From positions 62,001 to 126,000 of IMG/VR virus record IMGVR_UViG_3300050821_007134: DNA of 64,000 bases, one strand, 5' to 3'. The notes under the pieces are model-generated. The model saw nothing but the letters and a program-made list of their open reading frames with translations, made no database searches and was not told where the DNA came from. This document shows, piece after piece, positions 1 through 7,611 of this stretch. The DNA comes from a virus. Each line of letters starts with the position of its first letter. Position 1 is the first letter of the stretch. Both the position numbers and the translations under genes were made by a program.

Positions 1-2
1 CA

Positions 3-413
3 TATCCTATAGAAGTGGACTTAGGTCCAGGAAGACATTACGGAGATACGACCATAAGCGATGCAGAATACAGAAATAAATGTATAGTCCAGGCAGTCAA
101 CGAATTCCCCGCTCTGAAAAGAACGGTCAATAACAACTTTGACCAATTGGGCAATGTGTTCGACTCTGCTTTAAATTGGCTTCTGAGCGTTCCTGGTACC
201 GCAGGAGCATTAGTTTTGAGCGACAATGATGAGGGAACCTTACAGCATTCCATACGTCGCCAGGATGTTCTTTCAGTGAGAGTGGTATTTTTGAAGAAAA
301 CGTCAGTAAAATTGAAATTTTACACGGTTCAAAATATAATAGCTAAAGTTATGGAACAATTGGAAGAAATGGCTGAAAAAGATCGCTGGAGCCGACCCCC
401 AGGCGATGTATAA
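3..413 (+). CDS. Hypothetical protein, possibly 5'-truncated by the window edge
   Basis: The reading frame is open to the left edge, so the true start may lie outside the window. The first in-window start candidate is a GTG at 15, without a clear ribosome binding site. The product is about 132 residues and soluble, with no recognisable motif, ending in a charged helical segment and RPPGDV. It is followed by AGGAGAATAT and the next ATG, so it is the first visible gene of a run of overlapping small plus-strand genes. Function unknown. Confidence 0.6.
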   Translation, partial: YPIEVDLGPGRHYGDTTISDAEYRNKCIVQAVNEFPALKRTVNNNFDQLGNVFDSALNWLLSVPGTAGALVLSDNDEGTLQHSIRRQDVLSVRVVFLKKTSVKLKFYTVQNIIAKVMEQLEEMAEKDRWSRPPGDV

Positions 414-422
414 GGAGAATAT

Positions 423-716
423 ATGACTGACGCACAAAAAGAATTCGTAAGGCTTGCCGCCAAGTATGAAGCCATCAAAGATGAGCTTGACGACACTCGC
501 GAAAAACTACAATCGGTTATGAAGGAAGTTGGTCTTGATACCTATACTCAAGATCCCAACACCCTTTTGGTTTATAAGATCCACAAACCAAACGGAACCT
601 TTATGTACTACCGAGATATCGACTTCAAGCGTACAGCTAAAGAAGGCGAAAAGGGTGGAACTGTTCTCTCCAAGAAAGAAGCTGAAGAGGCAGGGTTTAC
701 TCTGAAAAGATCGTGA
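423..716 (+). CDS. Hypothetical protein, N-terminal coiled coil
   Basis: 97 residues. The ATG follows an AAGGAGAATAT ribosome site. The first 40 residues are rich in K, E, D and L with heptad-like spacing and look like a coiled coil; the rest is a small mixed domain containing YYRDIDFKR. The TGA overlaps the GTG start of the next gene, so translation is probably coupled. No family recognised; its place in an operon of tiny unknown genes suggests an accessory early protein. Confidence 0.7.
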   Translation: MTDAQKEFVRLAAKYEAIKDELDDTREKLQSVMKEVGLDTYTQDPNTLLVYKIHKPNGTFMYYRDIDFKRTAKEGEKGGTVLSKKEAEEAGFTLKRS

Positions 717-1102
717 GAGAATTAGAGAGTAAGCGCTTTCACGGTTGGTTCGATGAGAATTTTGAAAGTATTCAACCTGAAGGCATGGACGAATACATAA
801 AGGTTCAACAAATTCTCCATGTAGAAGAGGGTGACGACAATATTTGGGATGCTAATATTGAATTCACTTTGTATGCCAATGAATACGGAATCGGGTTTCA
901 TCATCGAATCCCCGCAGGTTATAGCGAATACACCTATGATCCAGATGATACATATAAATTTTATTTGACCAATGATTTCGAGGCCTTCATGAATCTTGGC
1001 TTGACTCAAGATCAGAGAGAATTCGTCACGGAAAGCAGGAAAATAAGAGTTCTTAACGCACTGAAAGAAATTTGGTTAAAAGATGAAAAAACCGAAGAGT
1101 AA
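713..1102 (+). CDS. Hypothetical acidic protein
   Basis: 129 residues with a GTG start that overlaps the upstream stop (GTGA), which supports coupling. The protein is acidic and rich in aromatic residues (Y, F, W), with stretches such as GIGFHHRIPAGYSEY, suggesting a compact beta-rich fold. No catalytic motif is visible and no family is recognised. Confidence 0.65.
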   Translation: MRELESKRFHGWFDENFESIQPEGMDEYIKVQQILHVEEGDDNIWDANIEFTLYANEYGIGFHHRIPAGYSEYTYDPDDTYKFYLTNDFEAFMNLGLTQDQREFVTESRKIRVLNALKEIWLKDEKTEE

Positions 1103-1310
1103 ATTTGGACAAGGCGAAGCCATTGTGTTTGCTCCTTCTTGGATGACACCAAGATATAAAGATCATCCATTAAAAGTAGGAGAAGTTGTTTATTTTCTCT
1201 CGGATATCCCTAATTGCCCCGGCCATTGCATTGTAGCCAAATGGAACGGATTAGTAGTTCCCATGGTGCATCCGGAAGACTTTAGAAAAGCTACGGAGGA
1301 AGAATTATGA
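1083..1310 (+). CDS. Hypothetical small basic protein
   Basis: 75 residues. The ATG lies inside the end of the previous gene (20-nt overlap). The middle part (HPLKVGEVVYFLSDIPNCPGHCIVA) has the alternating pattern of a small beta barrel, reminiscent of SH3-like phage proteins, but this is only an impression from the pattern. It ends 4 nt into the next gene (ATGA). Confidence 0.65.
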   Translation: MKKPKSKFGQGEAIVFAPSWMTPRYKDHPLKVGEVVYFLSDIPNCPGHCIVAKWNGLVVPMVHPEDFRKATEEEL

Positions 1311-1510
1311 ATTTGGCCATGAGTGTAACGCCTGGCGATCACCTTCTCGAAGTAATGCATCCATTCGAAGACATTCCCTTAGCCGCCGTGTTTGATTACT
1401 TTGAAAGAATTGTTATTGGTCGCGATGTTCTAATGAAATTCCCGCATGGCGCCCGCTTATTTGTAGACGGTGAGGATAAGGGCAGATTAAGAGACATGGA
1501 TGAAATTTAA
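1307..1510 (+). CDS. Hypothetical protein
   Basis: 67 residues, with its start overlapping the upstream stop in an ATGA and an AGGAGGA-like ribosome site (ggaggaaga) just ahead. No motif recognised. It contains a short hydrophobic stretch (PLAAVFDYFERIVIG) but no convincing membrane helix. Confidence 0.65.
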   Translation: MNLAMSVTPGDHLLEVMHPFEDIPLAAVFDYFERIVIGRDVLMKFPHGARLFVDGEDKGRLRDMDEI

Positions 1511-1694
1511 GGAATCGCCAAAAGAGATGCCCAGACATTTACAGTCCATTGAAATATATCGCTGTGCATCATGTGATAAAGCTTTCAATGGGCCGCCGGG
1601 ACCAATAAGATGCAAATATTGTGGACATAAGTTCGTAACTTGGTTAAACTATGAGCAGTTCCAGAGATGGTACGATTTACAGGAGGAAAAATGA
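1500..1694 (+). CDS. Zinc-ribbon protein
   Basis: 64 residues. Two knuckles, CASC (about residue 22) and CKYC (about residue 38), separated by about 12 residues and followed by GHKF, form a classic treble or ribbon zinc site. Such mini zinc ribbons in phage early operons usually bind nucleic acid or protein, but the partner cannot be read from the sequence. It overlaps the previous gene by 11 nt and runs into the ribosome site of the next. Confidence 0.7.
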   Translation: MKFKESPKEMPRHLQSIEIYRCASCDKAFNGPPGPIRCKYCGHKFVTWLNYEQFQRWYDLQEEK

Positions 1695-1903
1695 ACATTC
1701 AATCGGTATTACAATATGTCAAAAAGACGTATGATCCACAGCGCTACATGAACATGAAGCTTTCCACTTTCCCTACGCTCGTCAAAAGAACTATCTTCTT
1801 TGGCCAACAAGAAGGAAAGACGGACGCACAAATCATTGAGAGTTTAGAAAAACTAGCAAGTAAGTTTGAAAAACAAATTCAAGAAACGGGGTTTCAATTA
1901 TGA
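1691..1903 (+). CDS. Hypothetical helical protein
   Basis: The start at 1691 is chosen because a perfect AGGAGGAAAA lies directly in front; an upstream in-frame start at 1667 would sit before that site. 70 residues, predominantly helical and basic, ending ETGFQL. Overlaps the next start by 4 nt (ATGA). No family recognised. Confidence 0.7.
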   Translation: MNIQSVLQYVKKTYDPQRYMNMKLSTFPTLVKRTIFFGQQEGKTDAQIIESLEKLASKFEKQIQETGFQL

Positions 1904-2121
1904 ACTTGAAAAATTCTATTTTAAATCCACCCAACACTCAGGAAAAGAGTGAAGCCGAGCACAGAGATTTAATAAACACTGCTAACACTGGCGTTCAAGC
2001 TATCAGAACTCTTCAAAAGAAATACGGCGAGCAAACCGTAATTATAGAACAAGATGGGTTCAGGCAGACACTAAGCGATGAAGGCGAAGTAGAAAACATT
2101 TCATTCGAGGCAAAGCGATGA
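1900..2121 (+). CDS. Hypothetical protein
   Basis: 73 residues, hydrophilic, with a helical N-terminal half (EKSEAEHRDLINTANTGVQ). Coupled to both neighbours by 4-nt ATGA overlaps. No family recognised. Confidence 0.65.
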   Translation: MNLKNSILNPPNTQEKSEAEHRDLINTANTGVQAIRTLQKKYGEQTVIIEQDGFRQTLSDEGEVENISFEAKR

Positions 2122-2384
2122 ACTTTTACGATTGGCTCGACACTCTAAATTTGGAACTGGAAATCACAAGATATCCGAATCAAGAAAATAGATTCTGCGC
2201 TTCCATTAAAGAAGCTGAGTTCAAGGACTATCTCGGCGATGGGTTACTTCAAAGTCTTTATGGAGATGGCACCGAACCCAGCACAGCTATAGTTATGTTC
2301 TCTAAAAGAATTGAAGGGAAAGTCTTAGTATTAGATAAACGCGGCAAGGATCGCATCACGTTTACCGTTCCAAAATTCCAATGA
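2118..2384 (+). CDS. Hypothetical protein
   Basis: 88 residues, mixed alpha/beta, with short strands such as KVLVLDKRGKDRITFTV at the C-terminus. ATGA overlaps on both sides place it firmly in the operon. It resembles the many small phage proteins of unknown role that open with NFYDWLD-type helices, but no named family is recognised. Confidence 0.65.
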   Translation: MNFYDWLDTLNLELEITRYPNQENRFCASIKEAEFKDYLGDGLLQSLYGDGTEPSTAIVMFSKRIEGKVLVLDKRGKDRITFTVPKFQ

Positions 2385-2590
2385 AACTGACCCAAAAAAT
2401 GCTTCAACAATGCGTAGAAAGAGCTGCCACTGCCACTGAAAGTGGAAGAGGTCCGGTTTTCTTTGTGAGCCCTGCCGAATACAAAGATCTTAAAGTATTG
2501 GTAGATAAAATATTAGCTATTGAGCCGGAATGGTTGCCCATAGATCCTTGGTCCATTCGATGGAAGGCTCAGCAATTGGGGATTAAATGA
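2381..2590 (+). CDS. Hypothetical protein
   Basis: 69 residues, helical, with no visible motif. ATGA overlap at the start and a 4-nt overlap with the next gene. Function unknown. Confidence 0.65.
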   Translation: MKLTQKMLQQCVERAATATESGRGPVFFVSPAEYKDLKVLVDKILAIEPEWLPIDPWSIRWKAQQLGIK

Positions 2591-2952
2591 AACACAGACT
2601 TGTACATAATGGCCTTGGAGCAAATGCAGAAGTTCTATTGGATAACCAAGGAAGAATTAACAAAGAATTCGCAAATGCAGCTTTAGATTTTCTCAAGCTT
2701 GAGGGATTAGATTTTCAAGTTGGTGAGCATTATGTTTCTGTAGGCATTGAACCTACTTACATGTATCAACCCTTAAAAATAATCACCATCTCCAGAAACA
2801 AAGATGATTCGACCTATGTAACTGGGACTGCGTGGGGACCTTACGGAAGCGGGATTGCCAAGAGAGTTAGAAGGCGCGGGAACTACAAAAAGAAAAGCAA
2901 GTTCACCAAGTTTGTCGATGAATGGCATCCGTTTTTATTCGTAAGTAGATAA
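2587..2952 (+). CDS. Hypothetical protein with basic C-terminus
   Basis: 121 residues; last gene of the first plus-strand operon. The C-terminal third is strongly basic (RVRRRGNYKKKSKFTKF), consistent with nucleic-acid contact, but no domain is recognised. Its stop abuts the stop of the convergent minus-strand gene with no room for a separate terminator. Confidence 0.65.
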   Translation: MKHRLVHNGLGANAEVLLDNQGRINKEFANAALDFLKLEGLDFQVGEHYVSVGIEPTYMYQPLKIITISRNKDDSTYVTGTAWGPYGSGIAKRVRRRGNYKKKSKFTKFVDEWHPFLFVSR

Positions 2953-3312
2953 TTATTGTTTTTTAATGAATTCTGAAATTAGGTTGACTAGCTGGCCGTG
3001 TTGATTTCTTAATTCCTTGCGTAAGTCTTCGATCTTCTCACCCAAGTTAGCTAGAGCCCCATTATAGGTTTCTTTTATGTGGACTAGGTCTTTATCTATT
3101 TCGTGTTTGAAAGCCTGGAATTCGCTCTCCATTAGTTCTATTTTGGCCTGGAACTCTTTACGGACCTGAGAGTCGGCTTCTTTTGCGGCCTGTAGCGTCT
3201 TAGCCGCCTCAGCCTCGCGTTCTGTACGCATCTTGCTGCTGATCTTCCATGGAAGAGCCCAGGCAGCGGCTACGACCAATATTAAGCTTCCTACTTCGAC
3301 TGAAATGTCCAT
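2953..3312 (-). CDS. Membrane-anchored coiled-coil protein (lysis/holin-region candidate)
   Basis: 119 residues. Residues 8-22 (SLILVVAAAWALPW) form a single N-terminal membrane helix, followed by about 95 residues of charged coiled coil. This architecture is common in phage membrane accessory proteins, including some i-spanin-like and holin-associated proteins. It is next to other small membrane proteins on the plus strand, which makes a lysis or envelope role possible. Start at 3312 follows GGAGAATTAA, and a TAATCTTA late-type element lies just upstream. No sequence family recognised. Confidence 0.65.
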   Translation of the reverse strand: MDISVEVGSLILVVAAAWALPWKISSKMRTEREAEAAKTLQAAKEADSQVRKEFQAKIELMESEFQAFKHEIDKDLVHIKETYNGALANLGEKIEDLRKELRNQHGQLVNLISEFIKKQ

Positions 3313-3328
3313 TTAATTCTCCAATAGA

Positions 3329-3336
3329 TAAGATTA
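3329..3336 (-). promoter_or_regulatory. TAATCTTA element (candidate late control element)
   Basis: Exact TAATCTTA on the minus strand, about 17 nt ahead of the start of the minus-strand gene ending at 3312. One of about 14 copies found just upstream of minus-strand genes. No TATA box at the 6- or 9-bp spacing seen at the best copies. Confidence 0.4.
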
Positions 3337-3361
3337 GTTGCTTGATCTTCCTAGGAGTATG

Positions 3362-3370
3362 TGATATATC
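3362..3370 (+). promoter_or_regulatory. Extended -10 promoter candidate for the holin-like operon
   Basis: TG-A-TATATC forms an extended -10. Transcription would start about 7 nt downstream, leaving a short leader with GGAG ahead of the ATG at 3389. Near-identical TGATATATT boxes occur ahead of the prohead protease, the large RNA and the chaperonin. Confidence 0.45.
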
Positions 3371-3388
3371 ATTTAAATAGGAGTTAAG

Positions 3389-3691
3389 ATGAAAGAAAAA
3401 GCCGCTGAAGCGATAAATATCTTATTTGGATTTAGAAAAACCCTATTAGTTCTAATACTTTATATCGTAGGCATTCTATTCAGGCTTAAAGGCCTGATCG
3501 ATGGAGCCCAAATGGTCGATTTATTTAAAGGAATCACCATTGCATTCATGACGGCCAATAGCTTTGAGCACGCGACAACGACTGTCAGATCGTATATGGA
3601 CGCACAAGGTCGTCAGGTAACTGACGCCGAGCCAGGCGTCGCGACGGGCGGCCCCGCCGGAGATCCCCAGGCCGGAAGTACTTCCAAGTAA
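3389..3691 (+). CDS. Small membrane protein, holin candidate
   Basis: 100 residues. Two hydrophobic segments, residues about 18-34 (TLLVLILYIVGILFRL) and 45-57, are followed by a G/P/T-rich soluble tail. Size, topology and location beside two further small membrane proteins match phage holins, but there is no sequence signature that proves it. Preceded by ATAGGAGTTAAG and a TGATATATC promoter. It heads a four-gene plus-strand cluster (3389-4712) placed between two blocks of minus-strand genes. Confidence 0.6.
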   Translation: MKEKAAEAINILFGFRKTLLVLILYIVGILFRLKGLIDGAQMVDLFKGITIAFMTANSFEHATTTVRSYMDAQGRQVTDAEPGVATGGPAGDPQAGSTSK

Positions 3692-3700
3692 GGAGACCTA

Positions 3701-4123
3701 ATGAGCGAAGATCAAAATCCACAAACACCTATTATTCCTAGCGCCACAGTCGATGTTAATGTGGTAGCCCCGACGCCCGCTCCAGTAGCGCCTCCGCCAG
3801 CTCCAGTGGTTCAGGTAGCGGCTAAGAGTTTGCAGGATAGGGTCGAAAGCTGGCTAAAAGACATTTACAGCACTAATAAGATTTTGTTTTATACGATAAT
3901 CCCACTGATGGGGATAATTTTCCTGATAATCAAGTACCATAATTTGATCATTGATCTTTTACTTGGGACTTCAAAAGAGATCCTTAAGCAGGAACAGCAA
4001 AAAGATTTAACTCTTGCTGCGCAAGCCCAGCAACAAGAAGCTGCCGGAGACGCATTAGTTCAGAAAGCTCAGAATGAGCCAAAACAAGAACAACCCGTGC
4101 CCGATGATTGGTTTAAAAAATGA
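3701..4123 (+). CDS. Pro/Ala-rich protein with one membrane helix
   Basis: 140 residues. N-terminal 45 residues are proline- and alanine-rich (PAPVAPPPAPV), then a membrane helix at about residues 64-86 (ILFYTIIPLMGIIFLIIKY), then a Q/E-rich helical tail. Preceded by AAGGAGACCTA. The arrangement (proline-rich arm, single helix, coiled tail) is seen in phage envelope-spanning lysis accessories, so a spanin-like role is possible but unproven. Overlaps the next gene by 4 nt. Confidence 0.6.
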   Translation: MSEDQNPQTPIIPSATVDVNVVAPTPAPVAPPPAPVVQVAAKSLQDRVESWLKDIYSTNKILFYTIIPLMGIIFLIIKYHNLIIDLLLGTSKEILKQEQQKDLTLAAQAQQQEAAGDALVQKAQNEPKQEQPVPDDWFKK

Positions 4124-4302
4124 CACAAAAAGAATGGGAAGACGAGCATTATTTTGATCCAGGAGAAATGAAGTTTCGTGAAATTAAAGCGAAGATCGAA
4201 ATGCAACAGAAGTATCACACTTGGGATATGATCATTAAACTTAGTCTACTAATTACTTTTTTCGCAGGGTTAATAGCTTTTGCAAGCAGGGTTAAAGGAT
4301 AA
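4120..4302 (+). CDS. Tail-anchored small membrane protein
   Basis: 60 residues: a charged N-terminal half and a C-terminal membrane helix (about residues 38-56, MIIKLSLLITFFAGLIAFA). Translation is coupled to the previous gene (ATGA). Probably part of the same lysis or membrane cluster; no family recognised. Confidence 0.6.
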   Translation: MTQKEWEDEHYFDPGEMKFREIKAKIEMQQKYHTWDMIIKLSLLITFFAGLIAFASRVKG

Positions 4303-4304
4303 AT

Positions 4305-4712
4305 ATGAAAATTTTGATGATTTTAATATTGTTGTTTTCGAGCGCTTCGCTTGGCTTAACCGTGACTACTAGTGATGGGACAAGCTGTGACTTCTCCACT
4401 ATCAAGTCTAATGCCGATGGAACCTATACTTATTCTGCTACTCAGAATAGCTGCGTTGGAAAAATCATACAGGACGGTGCCACTAAAGATAAACAGATGG
4501 CCGATCTCTATAAAGCAATCACTCAATTTAAGTTAACGATTGCCACAGACGAACAAAGAATCCAAGCATTGATGGTTTCTCTGTCTGAAGTAAGTGCGCG
4601 AGTGGAAAAATCCGATAATTTACAGAAATCGAATGATAAGTTGGCTTTTGGATTAGGCGTTTTGACTACTTTGGTGGCAGCTGAGACAATGGCGAAGTTA
4701 TCCGGCCACTGA
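4305..4712 (+). CDS. Secreted protein with signal peptide
   Basis: 135 residues. Residues 1-17 (MKILMILILLFSSASLG) form a Sec signal peptide. Two cysteines (about 28 and 50) could form a disulfide in the periplasm. The middle is a coiled coil and the C-terminus is weakly hydrophobic (FGLGVLTTLVAAETM). Could be an outer spanin-type or other periplasmic factor; there is no lipobox. Overlaps the convergent minus-strand gene by 15 nt. Confidence 0.6.
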   Translation: MKILMILILLFSSASLGLTVTTSDGTSCDFSTIKSNADGTYTYSATQNSCVGKIIQDGATKDKQMADLYKAITQFKLTIATDEQRIQALMVSLSEVSARVEKSDNLQKSNDKLAFGLGVLTTLVAAETMAKLSGH

Positions 4713-5219
4713 TTGAAATCCCTTAGAAATCATGAAATTGTAGACATCCTGTGGCGTCATGGCCGATGGGTCTAAGCTGCCTGCGTCTTCCTTATCAATT
4801 TCAATAAGAATATCTGCTACCAATTCAGAGCAAACATAAGAAGATCCGCTATAGAATGGATTGTGAATATTCTTTCCGAAGATCCTCATGAAAAGAACGG
4901 CGCCAAACCCTATGATTTGGCCTACTCCATATGGAGATCCGCATTTATCTATAGCGCCTTGAATGGCAGTTTTCTTTGTTAGCGGTGTAACAGGTACGTT
5001 GAACTCTTCGTAAACTAACTCCACATCATCAAATGAAGTTTGGCCGATGAAGTTTACTTTAAGGCCGCTGGCTTGATAGACTAACCATCGGTTATATTCT
5101 TCAGAGTAGAAACGAATATAAGCGTGGGAAAATTTCGACCTAGTAATTGCCCTAATGATCCAACTGAATGGTTCAAAGAAAGCCTTAGGTCTAGAAAATC
5201 CCACGATTATAGAATCCAT
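4698..5219 (-). CDS. Permuted NlpC/P60-like (YiiX/LRAT-type) papain-fold hydrolase
   Basis: 173 residues. The order of key residues is His first, Cys later: FSHAYI (about residue 31) and YVCSELVADIL (about residue 128). This is the signature of circularly permuted papain-fold enzymes of the NlpC/P60 superfamily, whose members act on peptidoglycan peptides or as acyltransferases or deamidases. A hydrophobic stretch (GQIIGFGAVLFMRIF) lies between them. It closes the fibre-gene cluster on the late strand, so a wall-penetration, lysis or host-modifying role is possible. Which reaction it catalyses cannot be decided here. Confidence 0.65.
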   Translation of the reverse strand: MDSIIVGFSRPKAFFEPFSWIIRAITRSKFSHAYIRFYSEEYNRWLVYQASGLKVNFIGQTSFDDVELVYEEFNVPVTPLTKKTAIQGAIDKCGSPYGVGQIIGFGAVLFMRIFGKNIHNPFYSGSSYVCSELVADILIEIDKEDAGSLDPSAMTPQDVYNFMISKGFQSVAG

Positions 5220-5220
5220 A

Positions 5221-5412
5221 TTATCTCACGAGATTAGTAAATTGAGGAGGAAGATCTCTTAGTTTTTGCTTCATGTGGAAGCGAGTTCCGTCACTCAGGC
5301 CCACCAATAAATTTCCGGTGCCATCGTCTGTAATCCAAACGATTCCGGCTACGTTTACATAAACTACTTTATTTTGATCAATATTATTTAGGGGAATTAA
5401 TACGTTATCCAT
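5221..5412 (-). CDS. Small beta-rich virion-region protein
   Basis: 63 residues. The pattern VVYVNVAGIVWITDDGTGNLLVGLSDGTRF looks like a small beta sheet. It begins right after the fibre-like genes (ATG after AGGAGATGAC) and ends one base before the NlpC-like gene. No family recognised. Confidence 0.6.
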   Translation of the reverse strand: MDNVLIPLNNIDQNKVVYVNVAGIVWITDDGTGNLLVGLSDGTRFHMKQKLRDLPPQFTNLVR

Positions 5413-5421
5413 GTCATCTCC

Positions 5422-5934
5422 TTAAGCTGCTTGGAACAAGCTGTTGAGGGTACAAACTAAAGTTCCAATAGCACTCAAATCATCCTGAATTGTAATAGTG
5501 ATGGAATCTACATCAGCTAAAACCATTGAGCTATCGTTGAATGTCATGGTTCCAGTGAAAGCATCAACAGAGGCGCCGAACCCAACTGCACTTCCAAGAG
5601 TTCCTTGAGCACTACTACCGAAGTTGTTCTGAGGGAACATCGTGACTAAATCTGCATTGTCTTTTATTACGCATATTACGGATTTAACTCCTCCTATGGT
5701 AACGGCAATTTCAATTCCATTGGGCAAAGCAGACAACTTACCAAAATTACTGAATGAATCTTGGCCAGTGCTTTCGATGAGAATGGTTAAAGAAAGTAAT
5801 TCTGCGCTGTTAACGCCATTTTCATCTGAACCTGGGGAATAAGAAAACACCTGAGGTACTTGAGATCCATCTAAGTTCATGGATTTACTTTGTTTGCCAC
5901 TTAATACTGGAGCGATTAAAGGTACTACGGCCAT
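5422..5934 (-). CDS. Virion-region beta-sandwich protein
   Basis: 170 residues, few charges, rich in S, T, V, I and G, with an all-beta pattern typical of tail or fibre accessory proteins. Start preceded by AAGGAGTCCAAT. It is the next-to-last in a row of five similarly composed proteins (5422-10095), so it is probably a structural component. The 63-nt gap upstream holds a 7-bp hairpin and a TAATCTTA element. Confidence 0.6.
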   Translation of the reverse strand: MAVVPLIAPVLSGKQSKSMNLDGSQVPQVFSYSPGSDENGVNSAELLSLTILIESTGQDSFSNFGKLSALPNGIEIAVTIGGVKSVICVIKDNADLVTMFPQNNFGSSAQGTLGSAVGFGASVDAFTGTMTFNDSSMVLADVDSITITIQDDLSAIGTLVCTLNSLFQAA

Positions 5935-5958
5935 ATTGGACTCCTTGTCTTTGTTTTA

Positions 5959-5977
5959 GAACGGAGTCATTCCGTTC
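5959..5977 (-). promoter_or_regulatory. Leader hairpin upstream of the 5422-5934 gene
   Basis: Perfect 7-bp stem GAACGGA / TCCGTTC with a 5-nt loop. No T-run follows on either strand, so it is not a classic terminator. It lies between a TAATCTTA element and the ribosome site, and may be an RNA stabiliser, processing signal or operator. Confidence 0.4.
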
Positions 5978-5984
5978 AGGGTCA

Positions 5985-5992
5985 TAAGATTA
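5985..5992 (-). promoter_or_regulatory. TAATCTTA element
   Basis: Exact TAATCTTA on the minus strand in the gap between two structural genes, just upstream of the leader hairpin at 5959-5977. Confidence 0.4.
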
Positions 5993-5997
5993 ATATT

Positions 5998-6417
5998 CTA
6001 AACTAGGACCTTGTGAAATTCGTAGTTCATTGCCACATTTACGTTCGAAGTGCCTGTAGAATTGTAAATTAATCGAACATAAAGACCTTGATATATCTTT
6101 GCTGGGTATTGGCATCTAAGTTCTAACTGAAATTCGCTACTGTCCATGATGTACCAATCCGTGACAAACTCGTTAAGGACGGTACCTGCGGGAGCTAAGA
6201 TGCCATCTTTATCGACGACTTGAAAGGTGATATTATCTCCCCAGTTCGCGCCTTTGCAAAGCAGTGCTCCTCCACTTATCAGCCTATCTTCAGGCAGAAC
6301 AAAATCAAAATTAGTTGAAGCTCCGGCTATTGCCACTCCTATGATTCCTTGGCCTTTAAAATTAAGACCGTCGGCTCTAAAATCTGCTTCATTCAAGGGC
6401 GCATAATTGGTAGGCAT
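5998..6417 (-). CDS. Virion-region structural protein
   Basis: 139 residues, all-beta composition. The motif LISGGALLCKGANWGDNITFQVVD is of the type seen in phage fibre or receptor-binding accessory proteins. Its ATG overlaps the stop of the upstream gene (TAATG), so the two are coupled. No named family. Confidence 0.6.
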   Translation of the reverse strand: MPTNYAPLNEADFRADGLNFKGQGIIGVAIAGASTNFDFVLPEDRLISGGALLCKGANWGDNITFQVVDKDGILAPAGTVLNEFVTDWYIMDSSEFQLELRCQYPAKIYQGLYVRLIYNSTGTSNVNVAMNYEFHKVLV

Positions 6418-7610
6418 TATCTTTCACTCCAAACAATTTCTCCAGAAATACTTTGTCCCACGACTGCGGCTACATCTAATCGGATGCAGAAGCCTTCTCC
6501 TGGCGCTAATTTAACCGCTATAGCTTCCCTTATGTATTGAGCAACTGGACCGTTATCTGTTTCTGGACATATGATCGTTGCTATGGGAGTTCCAAATGAA
6601 ACTCCAGTCGTAGTTAATCCGGTATCTAAAAATCTTACATCAGTTACTTGTGTCGCGGCGGACGAAGAGTCTTGAGCTACGACTGTGATGGCTGTTCCTC
6701 CAGTGGGAGTCGCAGAAGTATATCTAACTAAATCATATTTTAAAGAAGTTCTTGTAAGTGGCGTCGCGCCATCAAATGCCATACTTAGAAATATTCTTTC
6801 AAGATAAATGGTCTTCGTAGAACCGGAAGCATTTCTCATAGACCAAACAGTTGCATTGGCCGCAGTGGCCGCTGTTTGTCGAATGTTTACCGGTGCTGAA
6901 TAATAAGCTGCCGCAGGAGCTACAATATTTACGTCAAGAGATTGTTTAGATGTTTCGGCAGTGGATGTAATGCCATTCCCAGCCGTGTCTTGATTTCTTA
7001 CCTGTGCGCTAAAAGCAGCAGCGCTTGAACTGAATACTTGAATTGCATTGGTAGCTAGACTCGAATTATATTTTATGGTAGCCGTTCCAGAAGACCAGGC
7101 AGTTGCGACTAATTGAACTTGTGTGTAAGCTCCGCAAGGAACTGTGACCATGAAGTTAGTGGTTGTTGCATTGGTCCAGTTACCAGACGATGGAACGTAT
7201 CCTTGGATACTATCCCATGTTAATCCGCCATCAAGACTTCCCTGAAGACTTAAAGTTCCAGACCAAGTACCGGTGATCTTGAAGTTAACTGTTGCATTTT
7301 TTGCGACCGTTGCAATTACTGCTCCATTGAGTGCATTTACGGTACCGCTACCGGATTTATCGAGGTTACTGAAATCATGTGCTGCATTGTATAGAAAAAC
7401 CACGGCATTAGAGCCTAGATATGTGCTGATACCATCGCTTAAATTTAGATTTCCGGCTGTAATGTCAACTAACACCTGGGGATCTTGTTGGAATTGAACA
7501 AGCACAGTATTTGGAATCGTTAAGGTCGCGCCTGCGCCAATGGACACATTTTCGCCATTGTTATTGTACGCTAGGATGCCTCCGGTTGTATTAATAGCCT
7601 GTACTATCAT
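6417..7610 (-). CDS. Fibre-like virion protein with GTW-type beta domain
   Basis: 397 residues from the ATG at 7610, chosen because AGAGGA lies just upstream; a farther in-frame ATG at 7631 lies inside the preceding gene. The central part contains GTWSGTLSLQGSLDGGLTW, a beta-sandwich signature shared with the adjacent 438-aa protein and common in phage fibre and baseplate proteins. The C-terminus ends in a GEIVWSER strand that parallels the CTVEWTEE end of its neighbour, so the two look paralogous. Likely a tail or head fibre component; receptor binding is an inference. Confidence 0.65.
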   Translation of the reverse strand: MIVQAINTTGGILAYNNNGENVSIGAGATLTIPNTVLVQFQQDPQVLVDITAGNLNLSDGISTYLGSNAVVFLYNAAHDFSNLDKSGSGTVNALNGAVIATVAKNATVNFKITGTWSGTLSLQGSLDGGLTWDSIQGYVPSSGNWTNATTTNFMVTVPCGAYTQVQLVATAWSSGTATIKYNSSLATNAIQVFSSSAAAFSAQVRNQDTAGNGITSTAETSKQSLDVNIVAPAAAYYSAPVNIRQTAATAANATVWSMRNASGSTKTIYLERIFLSMAFDGATPLTRTSLKYDLVRYTSATPTGGTAITVVAQDSSSAATQVTDVRFLDTGLTTTGVSFGTPIATIICPETDNGPVAQYIREAIAVKLAPGEGFCIRLDVAAVVGQSISGEIVWSER

Positions 7611-7611
7611 G